From Holacanthus passer (lineage: Eukaryota; Chordata; Actinopteri; Pomacanthidae): 64,000 bases of DNA. Within the stretch, counting starts at the first letter, position 1; each line of letters opens with the position of its first letter. A program made the translations under genes and the position numbers. The stretch is from positions 12,390,501 through 12,454,500 of the forward strand of contig JAFREQ010000012.1 of the NCBI GenBank assembly GCA_025331565.1. The letters are read 5' to 3'. The notes under the pieces are model-generated. The model saw only the letters and a list, made by a program, of their open reading frames with translations, made no database searches and was not told the origin of the DNA. Of the stretch, positions 39,101 through 49,900 are shown in pieces.

Positions 39101-40879
39101 CTACGCAGGCACGACCGCATCCATACTGGAGAAAAGCCCCATCACTGCACTGTTTGTGGAAAGTATTTCAGAGAGGCTTTTCACCTCAGCAAGCATCAAA
39201 CAGTCCACTCTGGGGCAAAGAATTACAAATGCAGCATCTGTGGGAAAGAGTTTGGTTACTCCCAGAGCCTCAGGAGGCACAGCAAACTCCACCAGAAAGG
39301 GGAGTTAGAAGAGGTGCCCACTACACCAGCTGCGGAGAATCTTAACAGCTTTAACCCAAATCCTCAATGTAGCGTGGCCCAAGACAGGAGCCAGACCCAA
39401 GCACCAAGCACCTCCTCCTATTACTACTCTCAAGATGTCAAGCCTCAAGACACCAACCCCCAGCCGCAGCCTCCACCCCCACCCCAACCACAGCCCCCAA
39501 CTCCACCTCGACTCTACACTTGTCCTATATGCTGGAAGTCGTTCCGCCATCACTTCCATCTGTCTGCCCATCACCAGACGGTTCATGAAGGTGGGGCTGA
39601 AAAGCTCTTCTGCTGTGAGGTATGTGGCAAAGCATTTTCTTACTCAAATAGCCTCACTCGACACAGGCAGTCACAGCATGGGATGACCCGCGCTGAACCG
39701 TCTAACCCTCAAGAAGGCAGCAGTGGGTCCGGAGACAACAGAGGTGGGAGTGATGTTAATCAGTCAGCGTCAGAGAGCGAGGCTGCCACCAATGCCCTGC
39801 TACAGATGGCTCCTTCCACAGAAGGCCATGGAGGGCAGAGTCTTAGTGTCGTCACTCATAGCCACCAACAGGCTGCCCCGCAACCACCAGCTGGTTACTC
39901 TCCCCTCTTTTATGATGCAGCCCATTCTTCAGCCTCTAATGCTCCATCTTACTCGCAGCCTCTGCCTCCAAACTCTACAATCATGGCCCCCCAGCACCCG
40001 CATTCCCCAGCCGGGGTGAAAGGAGAGCACATATATCCAGCTGGATCCCGTAGCCGTACGCTGCACACGACAGCCCCGTTCCAGCCCCTCACGGAACTGC
40101 CCTCCACTGAACATCATCATCTGCATCATCATCATCATCACTCCCACCATCATCCTCATCATCAGTCAGGTACCCAGTCCCACCAACACCTTGACTGCAG
40201 CATCCAGTTATCACATGATGACATGAGACGACACAAGAAGAAAAAAAAAAAGTCCAACAGGAGAGATTGGAGAGAAAATAAATGGGAGTCCCAAGATTTA
40301 GTCAGATTCGATGGAAGCAAAAAGAAGAGAAAGATAAGTTGTACAATAAGAGGGCAGCTGAGTAAAAAACAAGGCTCTCTTCGTTTGACAATTAGGCGAG
40401 GAGGAGGATCAGGTGGTGGTGGTTATAAGCTTGTCAACACTGGGGGAATGAAGGTGCAGATCCTGTCGTCTCTCAAAGTCCCTGTGAAACGTTTTGGCTG
40501 TCCTATATGTCCCAATTCTGTGTATTCCCGTAAAGCGGGACTGCTAGTCCATATGGCAGTAAAACACCCACAAAAAGCCTCGACCACTCAGGAGCGACTA
40601 AGGTGCAGTGTATGTGGGAAGCAGTCTCACAGGCCTTTGGCAGCCTTCATCCATCGGGCCTCCCATCGTGCCAGAGGGACTTTCTCCTGCCGACGCTGCT
40701 CCACTCGCTTCTGGAATGCAACACTTCTCCACAGGCACAAGGTGTCCTGTCGCCGCAGGGCTAAAGGACTGCAGCGAGGAGATGCTAACAGGCTGAAGCT
40801 GTCAAAGAGACCAGGAGAGAAACAGACCCAAGAGGGTCAGGGGGAGATGCCATACCTACAGGGACCATACAGATTTTGA
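36191..40879 (+). CDS. znf865: Twelve-finger C2H2 zinc-finger protein, resembles ZNF865
   Basis: A probable nuclear DNA-binding factor of 1562 aa from a single exon. The ATG at 36191 is chosen; the open frame upstream has only a TTG. The N-terminal block MFQFGKYNLDIIEMLSGHQ resembles the FQ-Y--D--E-L--HQ block I recall from human ZNF865, a neighbour of SHISA7 in human. A long Ser/Gln/Pro-rich region follows. Fingers lie at about 37757-37830 (one), 37976-38215 (three; the fourth ends in Cys), 39057-39295 (three, with a TGEKP linker), 39516-39680 (two) and 40492-40760 (three, atypical, the last C2HC). An AT-hook-like KPKRPRKPRAKK is near 38943, a poly-His run near 40107-40160 and Lys-rich runs near 40235. 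It is longer than the human protein (about 1060 aa), mostly through low-complexity tracts. The finger protein is certain; the orthologue name is moderate. Confidence 0.72.
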   Translation: MFQFGKYNLDIIEMLSGHQAHQFKGLGLDRQLQHQQQVQLHQHQLQQQQQQQAESSGALLSGLGLGPLQGSRGNAFSDSASIFAKMSAPPPPPLQQQPSSSQSSRSKSSKMSSSSSSHSSGYPQFLRSFHPSEAALAQEQLHPGVGRFEHFAGGSSSSGSSGGLGGLVTSAPPPPPPLHPGLSVPQASSGPSSSSPSPSTSVATSNNPPSSSAVSSLGHQLVGAQSDARSLHQQFSCMLAANQYFLSGVPANASLEQFLVQQGTHNHLGIGLSQTGGEPSTSLASPPALHSSHSHGHSTPQPQQGPQQPPQQQQLPPHTLSHPHTHSHPHHPLHPGSQPSSLGGFDFQGIPVLSSNQIASLMQQEAGLPLPLPLHLSLSKDDGKGESSGGGSSSSGSSSSRRKKAMAGYLPQRKSESASNNSSSHGHSSHSGNLSTTSNGGGLSHGQPPALIGSGVGMSNMGGDPSSLLASSSSSSSVVSSSSSSAPSSTAASVLVTNDSHLSKSDNQSSMQPNHTESDTEPIYSCGDCGKSFPHLSSLRRHLRMHEPTTAGTSNSSTTGPNPVHIKTQSDPSLPHSTQETPQSSSNSCPSPDKIFHCPDCGKGFKKKGHLLQHGVIHSSARPYGCSTCSRAFNRRESLTRHEKIHEEKPFRCPACGRAFRESTSLLNHAASGTCGKPGRGPKQRGSKTGTDGEDRVGGGGGGGNGGGGTYQSNRGVIYGKTEEEDGVIIVGEGEPKSGLGCDGLFQSGRGGNSNDRDRTDGKYPTDYSRNRYTGYHDDHRSQGNPSPCYSGASPCGSGMAGPALRKAPLAPTLHPHSQSHSQHHHPQQQPHLPLSSLLDDSEDDVTSSVNNAISAITAASNSGNRGDDRGDIIGGLLGGLGLGPLGSPSSTSGMDKNFRGVGSQEAMSSNPQNPTVKPKRPRKPRAKKDPAPGGQPPKRRQYTPRMGPSGLPRTHLCSVCGKGFARRETLRRHDRIHTGEKPHHCTVCGKYFREAFHLSKHQTVHSGAKNYKCSICGKEFGYSQSLRRHSKLHQKGELEEVPTTPAAENLNSFNPNPQCSVAQDRSQTQAPSTSSYYYSQDVKPQDTNPQPQPPPPPQPQPPTPPRLYTCPICWKSFRHHFHLSAHHQTVHEGGAEKLFCCEVCGKAFSYSNSLTRHRQSQHGMTRAEPSNPQEGSSGSGDNRGGSDVNQSASESEAATNALLQMAPSTEGHGGQSLSVVTHSHQQAAPQPPAGYSPLFYDAAHSSASNAPSYSQPLPPNSTIMAPQHPHSPAGVKGEHIYPAGSRSRTLHTTAPFQPLTELPSTEHHHLHHHHHHSHHHPHHQSGTQSHQHLDCSIQLSHDDMRRHKKKKKKSNRRDWRENKWESQDLVRFDGSKKKRKISCTIRGQLSKKQGSLRLTIRRGGGSGGGGYKLVNTGGMKVQILSSLKVPVKRFGCPICPNSVYSRKAGLLVHMAVKHPQKASTTQERLRCSVCGKQSHRPLAAFIHRASHRARGTFSCRRCSTRFWNATLLHRHKVSCRRRAKGLQRGDANRLKLSKRPGEKQTQEGQGEMPYLQGPYRF

Positions 40880-42133
40880 ACATCCTGGTATCTGTAAAAA
40901 GTGGCATACAAGAGGGATATGTCAGTTCTAAAATGGGAAGGTGAGAAATAAAGGGACTTGGAAAGGCTGATGCTGCCTTTAGGAGAATTTGCCTCATGTC
41001 TTTGTTGACATGTACTCTGCTGACTATTAGAATGAGTGTGTTAACAACTACTGTAGAGCATCCTATAAAATATCACCAGAAATTCTTCCAGATTATATTG
41101 GAAGGTGTTTTCAAAGACGTGACTGTTTCCATAGGTTCATTAACCCCTTAAGTGCATTGACACTATGCTTGGCTGACACTGTGCAGTTACTAGACAAGTT
41201 TAGGTGAAATGACCTGCTAATGTATCTCTCTTCCCCATAACTAGAATCCCTGCTACACCTCTTGCTGTATGATAAATGTCTCTGCCGTGTACTTTGTCTT
41301 GTTGTTGTTCACTTAGAGGCTCTGAGGATTTTTTTAAAATGTAAAGTGCATTTATTAGGAGTAGGGACAGGGGGACAAAGACCTTTGTTGATAGTTTGTC
41401 AGTGCATGTTTGTTCTCTGGTCAAGTTTTTTGCTGAGGTTGTGAAATCACTCCTACAGTATGTGATGGTTTATTCAGTATATCCCCAGAAGTTTGTAGTG
41501 TTAAACTTGATTTGAAAGTTGTTCTATATTCCCTAGTGATTTAATCACATATAGATAAAATGTCAAAGTTGCTGGTAATTAGCATTACAAGGATCCCTCT
41601 CCTGCCAAAATGAAGAAACTTACAAAAAGCCTTGCTTAGTATGTTCACTTTACTTCATTTATTTGAGATATTCCTAGCTTTTATACTAAGAGATTGAAAA
41701 CAGGTTAAACAAGTGGACTGTAACACATGTTTATCTCATGATATTTGTATGCTCTTTTTAGCAGTGATTATTTCTACAGTACTTCACGGTGTGTTAAAGA
41801 CAAGGACCTATCATAATAGAAACAAATGTAATATTCCATGTATTTATGTGTGTAACCCAATCAGTCTTCATGCCAATCTTATACTTAACCCCTTTTACCT
41901 TTTACTTTTTGCTGAGTTGCAATCATACTCTTACTGTCAAGCCTTGTTTTTTTTTTCTTCTAAAGAAAAATAAGTTTTAAGTACATTGTGTCACTTTATT
42001 CACATATGAAATGTTCATACCCCTGTCAAGCCTTGTTTTTTTTTTCTTCTAAAGAAAATGATAGTTTTAGTAGATTTCTATCACATTATTTACTGAGAAG
42101 TCAGTAGTTGATTATATTTCAGCAATGAATAAA
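40880..42133 (+). terminator. 3' UTR of the ZNF865-like gene with poly(A) signal
   Basis: No further exon is apparent. AATAAA lies at 42128-42133, giving a UTR of about 1.25 kb. It contains an 89-bp imperfect duplication described separately. Confidence 0.5.
41934..42112. repeat. Imperfect tandem duplication, unit about 89 bp
   Basis: CTGTCAAGCCTTG followed by a T-run and CTTCTAAAGAAAA occurs from 41934 and again from 42023. The sequences after each copy (AAGTTTTAAGTA...CACTTTATTCAC and TAGTTTTAGTAG...CACATTATTTAC) also align. The copies are nearly identical at the left and diverged at the right. Confidence 0.7.
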
Positions 42134-43600
42134 CCTTAAGTGTAATCATTTGTTTTCCTTTCATTTCTCAATCAAAGTTACCTACTGCAATATCCAGAAG
42201 ATGGTACAAACTGCTAGTAACTGAGTACGAGTAAGATGTAACTGTAACCAAAGTCAGTATTGAAGTTTTACAATTATATTTAGCTTTATGTCCAATGTGA
42301 ATTACATATCACTCTGTGGATTAAATGGATTTCAGGATGTAGTTGATATACCAATAAATTTCATTAAAATTTTTAGGCTTACTAATGTTATTGGCCAGCT
42401 TACTCTAGGGTAATGAATTGCCTTCAACAATTACATTATATTCTCACCATGCTTGAAATAAACTGTCTGTGTAAAACTTCTCACTTGGAGCTCCACAAGA
42501 TGGCAGTAAGCAACTCATGTATCCTGTACTCTTGGCCTGGTGTGGATGAGTGTGGCAGTCACATGGATTTTGCACTGATAGTGGTGGAGTGGAGGCTGTG
42601 TGACTGAATTATGTGCCTCTTTGCTGTTTACTACTAGATTAATGCCGCAAAGTAAACAAAATGCTTGAGTACCACTCAGTAATCTCACCCAATGTGTAGA
42701 AATGAATGTGCTTTAGGGGTGAAAATCAATGCATGTAATTTTGCATTTGTGCAAACTATAAATTCATTGCATTAGGAAACCAGATAATTTAATATTCCAA
42801 ATCCACGATTTCATGATGGAAAAAGTAGCAACACTTAAGTATTTGATACTTACGTAAGTGACAGTAACCACAATGACCCTCGTTTATAGTACATGTTAAA
42901 GTGATTCAAAAGAGTATTTGCCTTCATATTGATGATAAATCCATCTGTTGTGTACATAATATGATGATTCATATCCACTTCTGTTTTAGGTGGGGTGACA
43001 GGTTGTAATAAGGACGATGATAATAATAATCATAATAATGATAATACCTTTATTTATACAGAACCTTTCAAAAACAGATTTACAAAGTGCTTTGCAGTAA
43101 ACATAAAAGCAAATGAGATCCATAAGATGTGAACAAGTAAGGTTAAAAATAATTACCATCAACTAAGGAAGCATGATAAAAATGAGTCTTAAGAAGAGGT
43201 CTAAAGGAAGGCATTGAGTTTTATTTAAAAGACAAACATGGTGTCGTTAACTAAAGTCAGTATTATTCGTTTTCAGTTCATAATATTCATTTTGCCTGTA
43301 TTGATCACTGAAGCTGTTTGACTTCACTCTTCCCTTCAAACTTCTTCATGCTCAACACTGTACAAAAACAAAGGGCTGAATTCCTGTTTTTCACGCGCAG
43401 CTGTACAGGAGACCAGACAAGCCCTCGCGCCAGCCCTCGCGCGCTTCTTGTGTTTCGGACCTGGCCTCACGCGGCAGTGGCATGCACGAGGGGGGAATCC
43501 GAGTGGGCGGGTTTGTTCGACCTATTTCTGTCCAATGGGCACTCATCGTGGGCGGAGCCGCCGGCTTCCCGCGACCAATCGGGGGCGAGAGCCGCGAGCG
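42134..43600. other. Spacer between the ZNF865-like gene and DBP
   Basis: AT-rich up to about 43,370, then GC-rich as the DBP promoter begins. Apart from the interspersed repeat near 43.03-43.21 kb no feature is supported. Confidence 0.5.
43030..43215 (+). repeat. Interspersed repeat, copy 1 (shared with 51.39 kb)
   Basis: CCTTTATTTATACAGAACCTTTCAAAA...CAAAGTGCTTTGCAGTAAA is matched, with changes, by TTCATTTATATAGCACTTTTCAAAA...CAAAGTGTTTTACAGTAGA at 51.39 kb. Both are followed by an A-rich stretch and a TGAGTCTTAAGAAG / TGAGTATTGAGAAG phrase. This is a sequence type scattered through many fish genomes; its parent element is not identified here. Confidence 0.55.
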
Positions 43601-43629
43601 GACTGGGCCTGGACTCCGCGTGCCTGTTA

Positions 43630-44033
43630 CACGTGAGCTGGAGCAGCCATTGTACAGCGGGAGGCAACGTGCTGCGACGTTTCCTCACGCCTGAAAACAC
43701 GGCGGGCTCACGTTTTCTGTGGATTACAAGGAAACTGGAAAAGACATGCTGCACTTGCTCATTATTACACAGAGCCAATACTCTGCTTTAATATAGAATA
43801 ATACATAAAGAATTTGTGATGGCCTCCTCGTGCAGGACACGTTATTTTCTGCGACCATATTAAAAACGACATTATCTTTATTGCTGTAGTAAATGTGGCT
43901 GTGTTGCTCCCTGTCAGACCAAACAAACAGCTTGTTCTCCTCCATGTGTGGCACGAAGGTGGGTGTGTCTCATTAATAATAAATGTCTATCAAACCACGC
44001 CCCCACCGGTTCAGCCAGCTGTGACGTCACGTG
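43630..44033 (+). promoter_or_regulatory. DBP promoter: E-box and overlapping CRE/E-box
   Basis: In a GC-rich upstream region, a perfect E-box CACGTG lies at 43630-43635. A full CRE TGACGTCA at 44022-44029 overlaps a second CACGTG at 44028-44033, giving TGACGTCACGTG. DBP is a classic direct target of CLOCK/BMAL1 through E-boxes. The CRE could add cAMP or light input. A non-coding first exon probably ends at 44642 (AGTAAAAG|GTAAAAG), with the second exon starting near 44841. Confidence 0.6.
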
Positions 44034-44939
44034 AAGGGCCCGTGTCCGTTCCAGCTGAGACGAGGGACGGAGGGACGCGAACGTCTCACGGCTCAAACAC
44101 ACACAGACCGGAGCCCGTTTGCGCCCGTGACTGGATCCACCGGATGCAAAAAAACAGTACAGACAGAAAAAGAGGAAACGACCCACCTCCTCCTCCTCCC
44201 TCCCTCCTCCTCCTCCCTCCACGGCGGACAGCAGAGGAGAGAAACACCAATACAAGTTGTCATCTGACCGATCAGCCACTGCCCTCGTCGCCGTGCGTGT
44301 GTTTTTCCATACACACTGTTTTGCTCGGTTGTTTTGTTTTGACGGAGATGCGCTTTGCAACTATTTTTTCTTCTTCTGTTTGATCGCCGGATGATTAAAG
44401 CCGATCTTTAAGTTTTGATTGCAACATTTTTTGGGGGTGTTCGTGCATTCTGCGGATTTTTCATTCTCATTTTCACGCCTTTGCATTTTTTTTTACTATG
44501 GACATTCTTCTTATTCAGATGGTCTGAACTGTCGCTCCCACACTGAGAATAACAGCTTCACCAACATCCAACTGCAATGGAATATTTTGATGTAAATATT
44601 GATGCAAAGAAATAAGGAACTCTTCAGAACTACGAGTAAAAGGTAAAAGTTGCATTTTTTTACTTAAAATTAATGTATGATTAAAATTTCGTGCGACATG
44701 CGTCATCAATTCTATGTCCATACTTGTAATTAGATTACAATGGTTGCTTTATTCTGCACGAGCACTTCTCTAAACTCTCCCTCTCTTTCTACCTTCCACC
44801 TCCCTCCTCTCCCCCCTCCCCTCCCGCACACTCACGCACAGTCCCCCAGCTCACTTGTCCTATTGGTAGGTACCCTGGTCAGTTCGCCACGCCCCTTCAA
44901 GAGCCCCAGGTGTCTCTCTGCGACCCCGTCTGGTCCAGT

Positions 44940-46923
44940 ATGTCCAGGCAGCTCTCCCAGCTTCCGACCCCCGACCTCCCAGCTGGCGCCAGCCCACAGT
45001 TTGGAAGTTGCACCCAGCCTGCAGGCTCCCTCACAGGGGGACATCTCAACTCCTTGACAGGTCTGAAATCCCTCCTGCAGCACCCCATGAAGGGAGATCA
45101 GCGTTTGAAAAGCCCATGTGATGCAAAAGGTGGGAAACTCTCTCTGCTTTGGTGAATTCGTACTATGTTACTGTTGTTTATGTGCAGCACCTGACACAGT
45201 CTTACCTTCAATATGTGCAGTGACAGCATGAATAAATCATACCAGTCTGTTCCACCCACTGCTGCTTTTATTATAATACAAATACACCATGCAGCATTAT
45301 GATATTTGTCATATTTTATGGCCCAAAAAAGTCCCATGCACATGACTCTTCCATGACCCTGATGAGTATTCACATGGATTATAATCCCTGCTGCGACTTC
45401 AAATTGGGATCCAGATTACAATGAGTGATAACGTGTTTTGGTTGAGCTGTAATGCTGTGCAGGCGTGCGTCGCCGTGCCAAAACGTACCTTCAACTGTTG
45501 TTAGATTTGTTCAGGGGCTTATGTGCTGTGTATGTTATGACAACAAATTGGTTTCGGCTCTTGGTTAATGCTGCAATTCAGCAGCCATCTGGTCCATCTG
45601 TGTGTTTTTGTGTGTGTGTGAGACATAGAATAACAGGGAGGTTTTGCAGAAGTGCATCTTATTGATACACCTGCCACCAATATGGGGAGTTGATGTTAGC
45701 ATCCATTTCAAGAAAACCTATATGCACCAAAGTTATTCTTCATCATCTGTGCTAATAATGATTCTGCTCCTCTTCCTCTGGCAGACAAAGAGAGGCTGGA
45801 CCTCGATGAGGACTCACTGGGAGTGTGCTCCATGAGGAATGGCATTGGAATAGGCAGCAGTAATGGCTGCGGAGGAAATGGTGGTGGAAATGGAGGAGGA
45901 AGTTTCAACCAGTTCTTGGGGCCTCTCTTGTGGGATCGCACCCTGCCTGCGGACGGGGGCCTCTTCCAGCTTCAGTACATGGACTTGGAGGAGTTTCTGA
46001 CTGAAAATGGAATGGGTAGCATGCACAACAACAACAGCTCCAGCTCAGCCCAGATCCCCTCACAGAGCTCCCAGTCAGCTGTTCCCAACCAGAGCTCCCA
46101 GTGCCTACCACCCTCGTCCCCACCTGGCTCCTCATCTTCATCACCCTCTTCCTCTTCGTCCCCATCGCTCATCGGCTTGGAGGTGGCTCAGCCGCAGAAC
46201 CTCGCGGCGGGGAGCGACTGCCTGCACGGTGAGTTCACTTACACGGACCATCTTGTTCTGAGCCAAACGGGTGGACAGTTGAACCAGAGAGTAAAAAAAA
46301 AAAATTAACAAGGACAGTTCATTCTTCAAGGTTTGTCCATATCAGCTCCAAACAGCAATATCACAGAAGAGGGTTCTGCAAAGTTTGCAGCGTTGACAAG
46401 CTGAAAGAGACAAATTGTCCCCTGATATGAGACTTGTAGACCCCACAATTCAATAATGGTTGAGATGTGATCAAGGTTATGTGGTGAGCTTATATTGTTC
46501 CCATGGACTAGTGATTCAGCATTTTAGCTCTCCTTTGAGTTATAACAAGTACCATGATGACCAAGCATTTTTCTGTCCTTTGGGGACAAATTGAAGGCAG
46601 GACACACAGTCACATGGCTCGAAATGCAAAGTCAACTTGAAAGAAAAAACACAGAGTTCAGAAATGGCTGCTCAACAATGACTGAAATGTACTTTTTATT
46701 TCGTAGCAGGGTTAAAAGTTGGGCGAGGGAGTGAAGAGGTGGAGGGTTTCAGAGAGAGAGGTGCAGCGATGAAAGAAGTACCGAGCTATTTGATGAGTCA
46801 ACCTCATAGCAATGACAAGGAGGTTTGGTTGAGTTTGGCATGTGATCTATGTACTGCAGTGTACAACACAATCAGCATTCAGTCCCAGCCAATTATTAAT
46901 GTGCAGCAGGGTCAAAACAGTAC

Positions 46924-46969
<46 letters not shown>

Positions 46970-49900
46970 TGTGTAGAGTGTTTGTGGTTGCGTGTCTTTA
47001 AATCTCTCCCCACTTCACACGCCACAGCCATGTGTACGCGTCAGTACACGTGCCGAGGCTGAGAGTACTGGAGTGAGAGAACTAGAGGCAGGGCCAGGAG
47101 ACATGGAGGAGGAGTCCACAGGGGGAGGGACAGACAGAGCAACAGGAAGAGTTCCCCTCTGCTGCTGGACTTCAAACAGAACACTGGATCAACAATGAAT
47201 GACATTAAGTTCACTGATATCCAGGAGAGAATTGTATTTTATTTCAGCCTTTCAGTGACAAAATGTTTGTTACTTCTGATAATGCATTTATATTACCCCA
47301 TGCATTTCAATTAAATCCCATTTATATGAAATCTTATAATTACATGAAAATGATTCAAATTTCAAAACATATTAAATAGAGAATTCAGCATTGATTAAAA
47401 GTACAATATTTTCGACTTTATATCCATTATTATGTGTCTGACATCGAGTTGAGTGAGTAATTCTCATCAGTTCTCCCGAAGTTTGAAACGAGAGAAGTTT
47501 CACTCTAACCTGCAGCATCATAAAGCTGCTCAGCCAACAGCTGCTTCATAAATATTGAATGGAGCAACACCTAACTGCATGTGATTATATTAGGTATCTA
47601 GGAAGGAACAAGGCTACCGTTTGCAGCCGTGTCAGGCCTTTTTGGAATGCCGTTGTACGAGTCCTGAAATGCGCGTGGTCACGTATTGGACCATTTTCTT
47701 CAAAAGCCTCCTGTTCTCTGATGGTTGAAACACGTGGACAGAAATGCACCAAATCATCTTACTACGTTCCAGAGTTTCCCAAAAAAGCAGGAAGAGGGGG
47801 CAACCTTTACCTCACTCTAACAAAACACCAGACCAGGTGGTTGCGCTAACTAGTTCCTGATGTCGGATTTAAGCAGCAGAAATCATTGAAATCGTCTGTT
47901 TCTGTCACACACAGATGAAAATGTGCATATTTTCTAGCTTCAGTGATGCTACAGTATCCTCACCAAGATTCAGTGATACTTAGACCTGCTGATTATATAT
48001 TGTGAGACATACTTGGCTTCACCTTGGTGTCTGTGAAAGCCCTCTTTCATGTTTTGCTGTGTTATGGTGGACCTGTCATTGTGGGACATTGGAATGAAAT
48101 GAAGGAGCACTTTGCATGTTAGGGTGTGAAAACAAACATTACCTGGCCATTGCACAGCCATTACTCATATGATAGCTGCCCATATATTACACATCCAACA
48201 ACACATGTCATAGACAGAGGTTTGGGTTTTCTCCAACCAGCAGCCTGACTGTTCCTCCCAATGCTCAGTGTTGAGTTTTTTTTTGCCCATTGCATCACAT
48301 TGTGTACTTTTTATAATGTCATGTTGCCTAGTGTTTCCACATAGTAAGTCTGCATTAATTACCAGTGTTGTGGAACTTAAGGCATGCAGATTTTGTTTAG
48401 GCTGTGTTGATGCAATTCTGTGGTCATTTGTATTTGTATCCCTGGCTGAAGTTAGCTCATCATATAATGAGTAATATTTTTTTTGACACTGTTCCCCTTG
48501 CCAAATTAAATCATTTGATTTTTCTAAATCTGAATTTGTCAAATAAATTTTAGGTTAACACATGGGGTATGTGTTAATCTAAATCTGCCTAGCATTAGTC
48601 TGTAATAGTCATATAGTTTTTAGTTCAAAGTCATTTTTCAGTTGTGTTGAATTTGACCATATTTATAAGAAGAGTGTTGATTGAGCTGTTTGTATGGTGA
48701 TATAGTAACAGTTAGGGGCAGTTTTATGCTCTTACAGGGAAGGAAAATCAGTTGAGTGAGGTGCATTGGGCCTTAAAGGGGGTGGGGTGAGGTATAGCCC
48801 TATACTGGCCCCACTTAAAGAAACTGGTTTTGAGGGGAGGGGCAGAAAGTTACATAACATTTCCACTTTTAGATTTCTCTGTTGGTATTTAGTTCTGGAT
48901 GTTGGCTTTGGACTACCAGAATTTGTGGTTTTGATTAATGATAGTAACCAATATCATGCACCAGTAGAATTCATGTGGTTGTGATTTGTTAAAGCACAGT
49001 ATTGTCCTTAAGGAAGATTCTTAGGATCCAGAGGAACAGAAGGACTATAGTTATGCTTTTTAGCTGTTGTACACACAATGAGAGATACATAATAACCCTT
49101 TTTGATTATGATTTTCCATTATTGACAGTTTCAGTGTAAACGATTATATACAATATATCAATGACTCTTTAACCGGATCTAGTATGCAGTACTTTCTAGG
49201 TGGAAAACTGGAGCTTTGCATTGACAAGTATTTCTTATTACAGCAAACTGTAGCTCCATTATATCTGTTAATCTGTGTGCTAAAATCATATGTATTATAT
49301 TATGTAATCATATGTATTTGCAGGGTATAGTCCAAGAACATTCTTTAAAGATTACTTTGTCCCTGGAAACTTTACTGTCTATTAAAGCTAAACTCGTCTT
49401 CACTTCTTTGGAAGCAGTGAAGGAAAAAGGAATGTTGTTTGTTGTTTGTAGCACTGAGAAAGTAGCTCTCTGCTTCCATCTGGTGGTCATCATGATGTAA
49501 TACTGCATGTGTTTATATTGTTGAACTGCTGTCACCAGCTGTTCTATTCAAGTTTGACAGTTTTAGCAATTTCAAAATGAAGGTTGTTCAGTGAAAAACA
49601 TGCTAAACATTCTCTTCCCTTTAATTTCAGGGAGTCAGACGAGTATGAACGACTCCTGTGAGTCACCCTGTTCCTCCTCCTCGTCCTCCTGTCCACCTCT
49701 GCTGACGCCCACGGGCAGTGGGCCAGATGTGGTTGGAATGTTTGACATGGATCCTTCAGACTCTATGTCCAGCTCCTCCGGCCAGCAGAACTTCGACCCC
49801 ATGAGGCACACCTTCAGCGAAGAGGAGCTCAAACCACAGCCAATGATCAAGAAGGCCCGCAAGATCCTGGTGCCTGATAACATGAAGGTGAGTCTTCACT

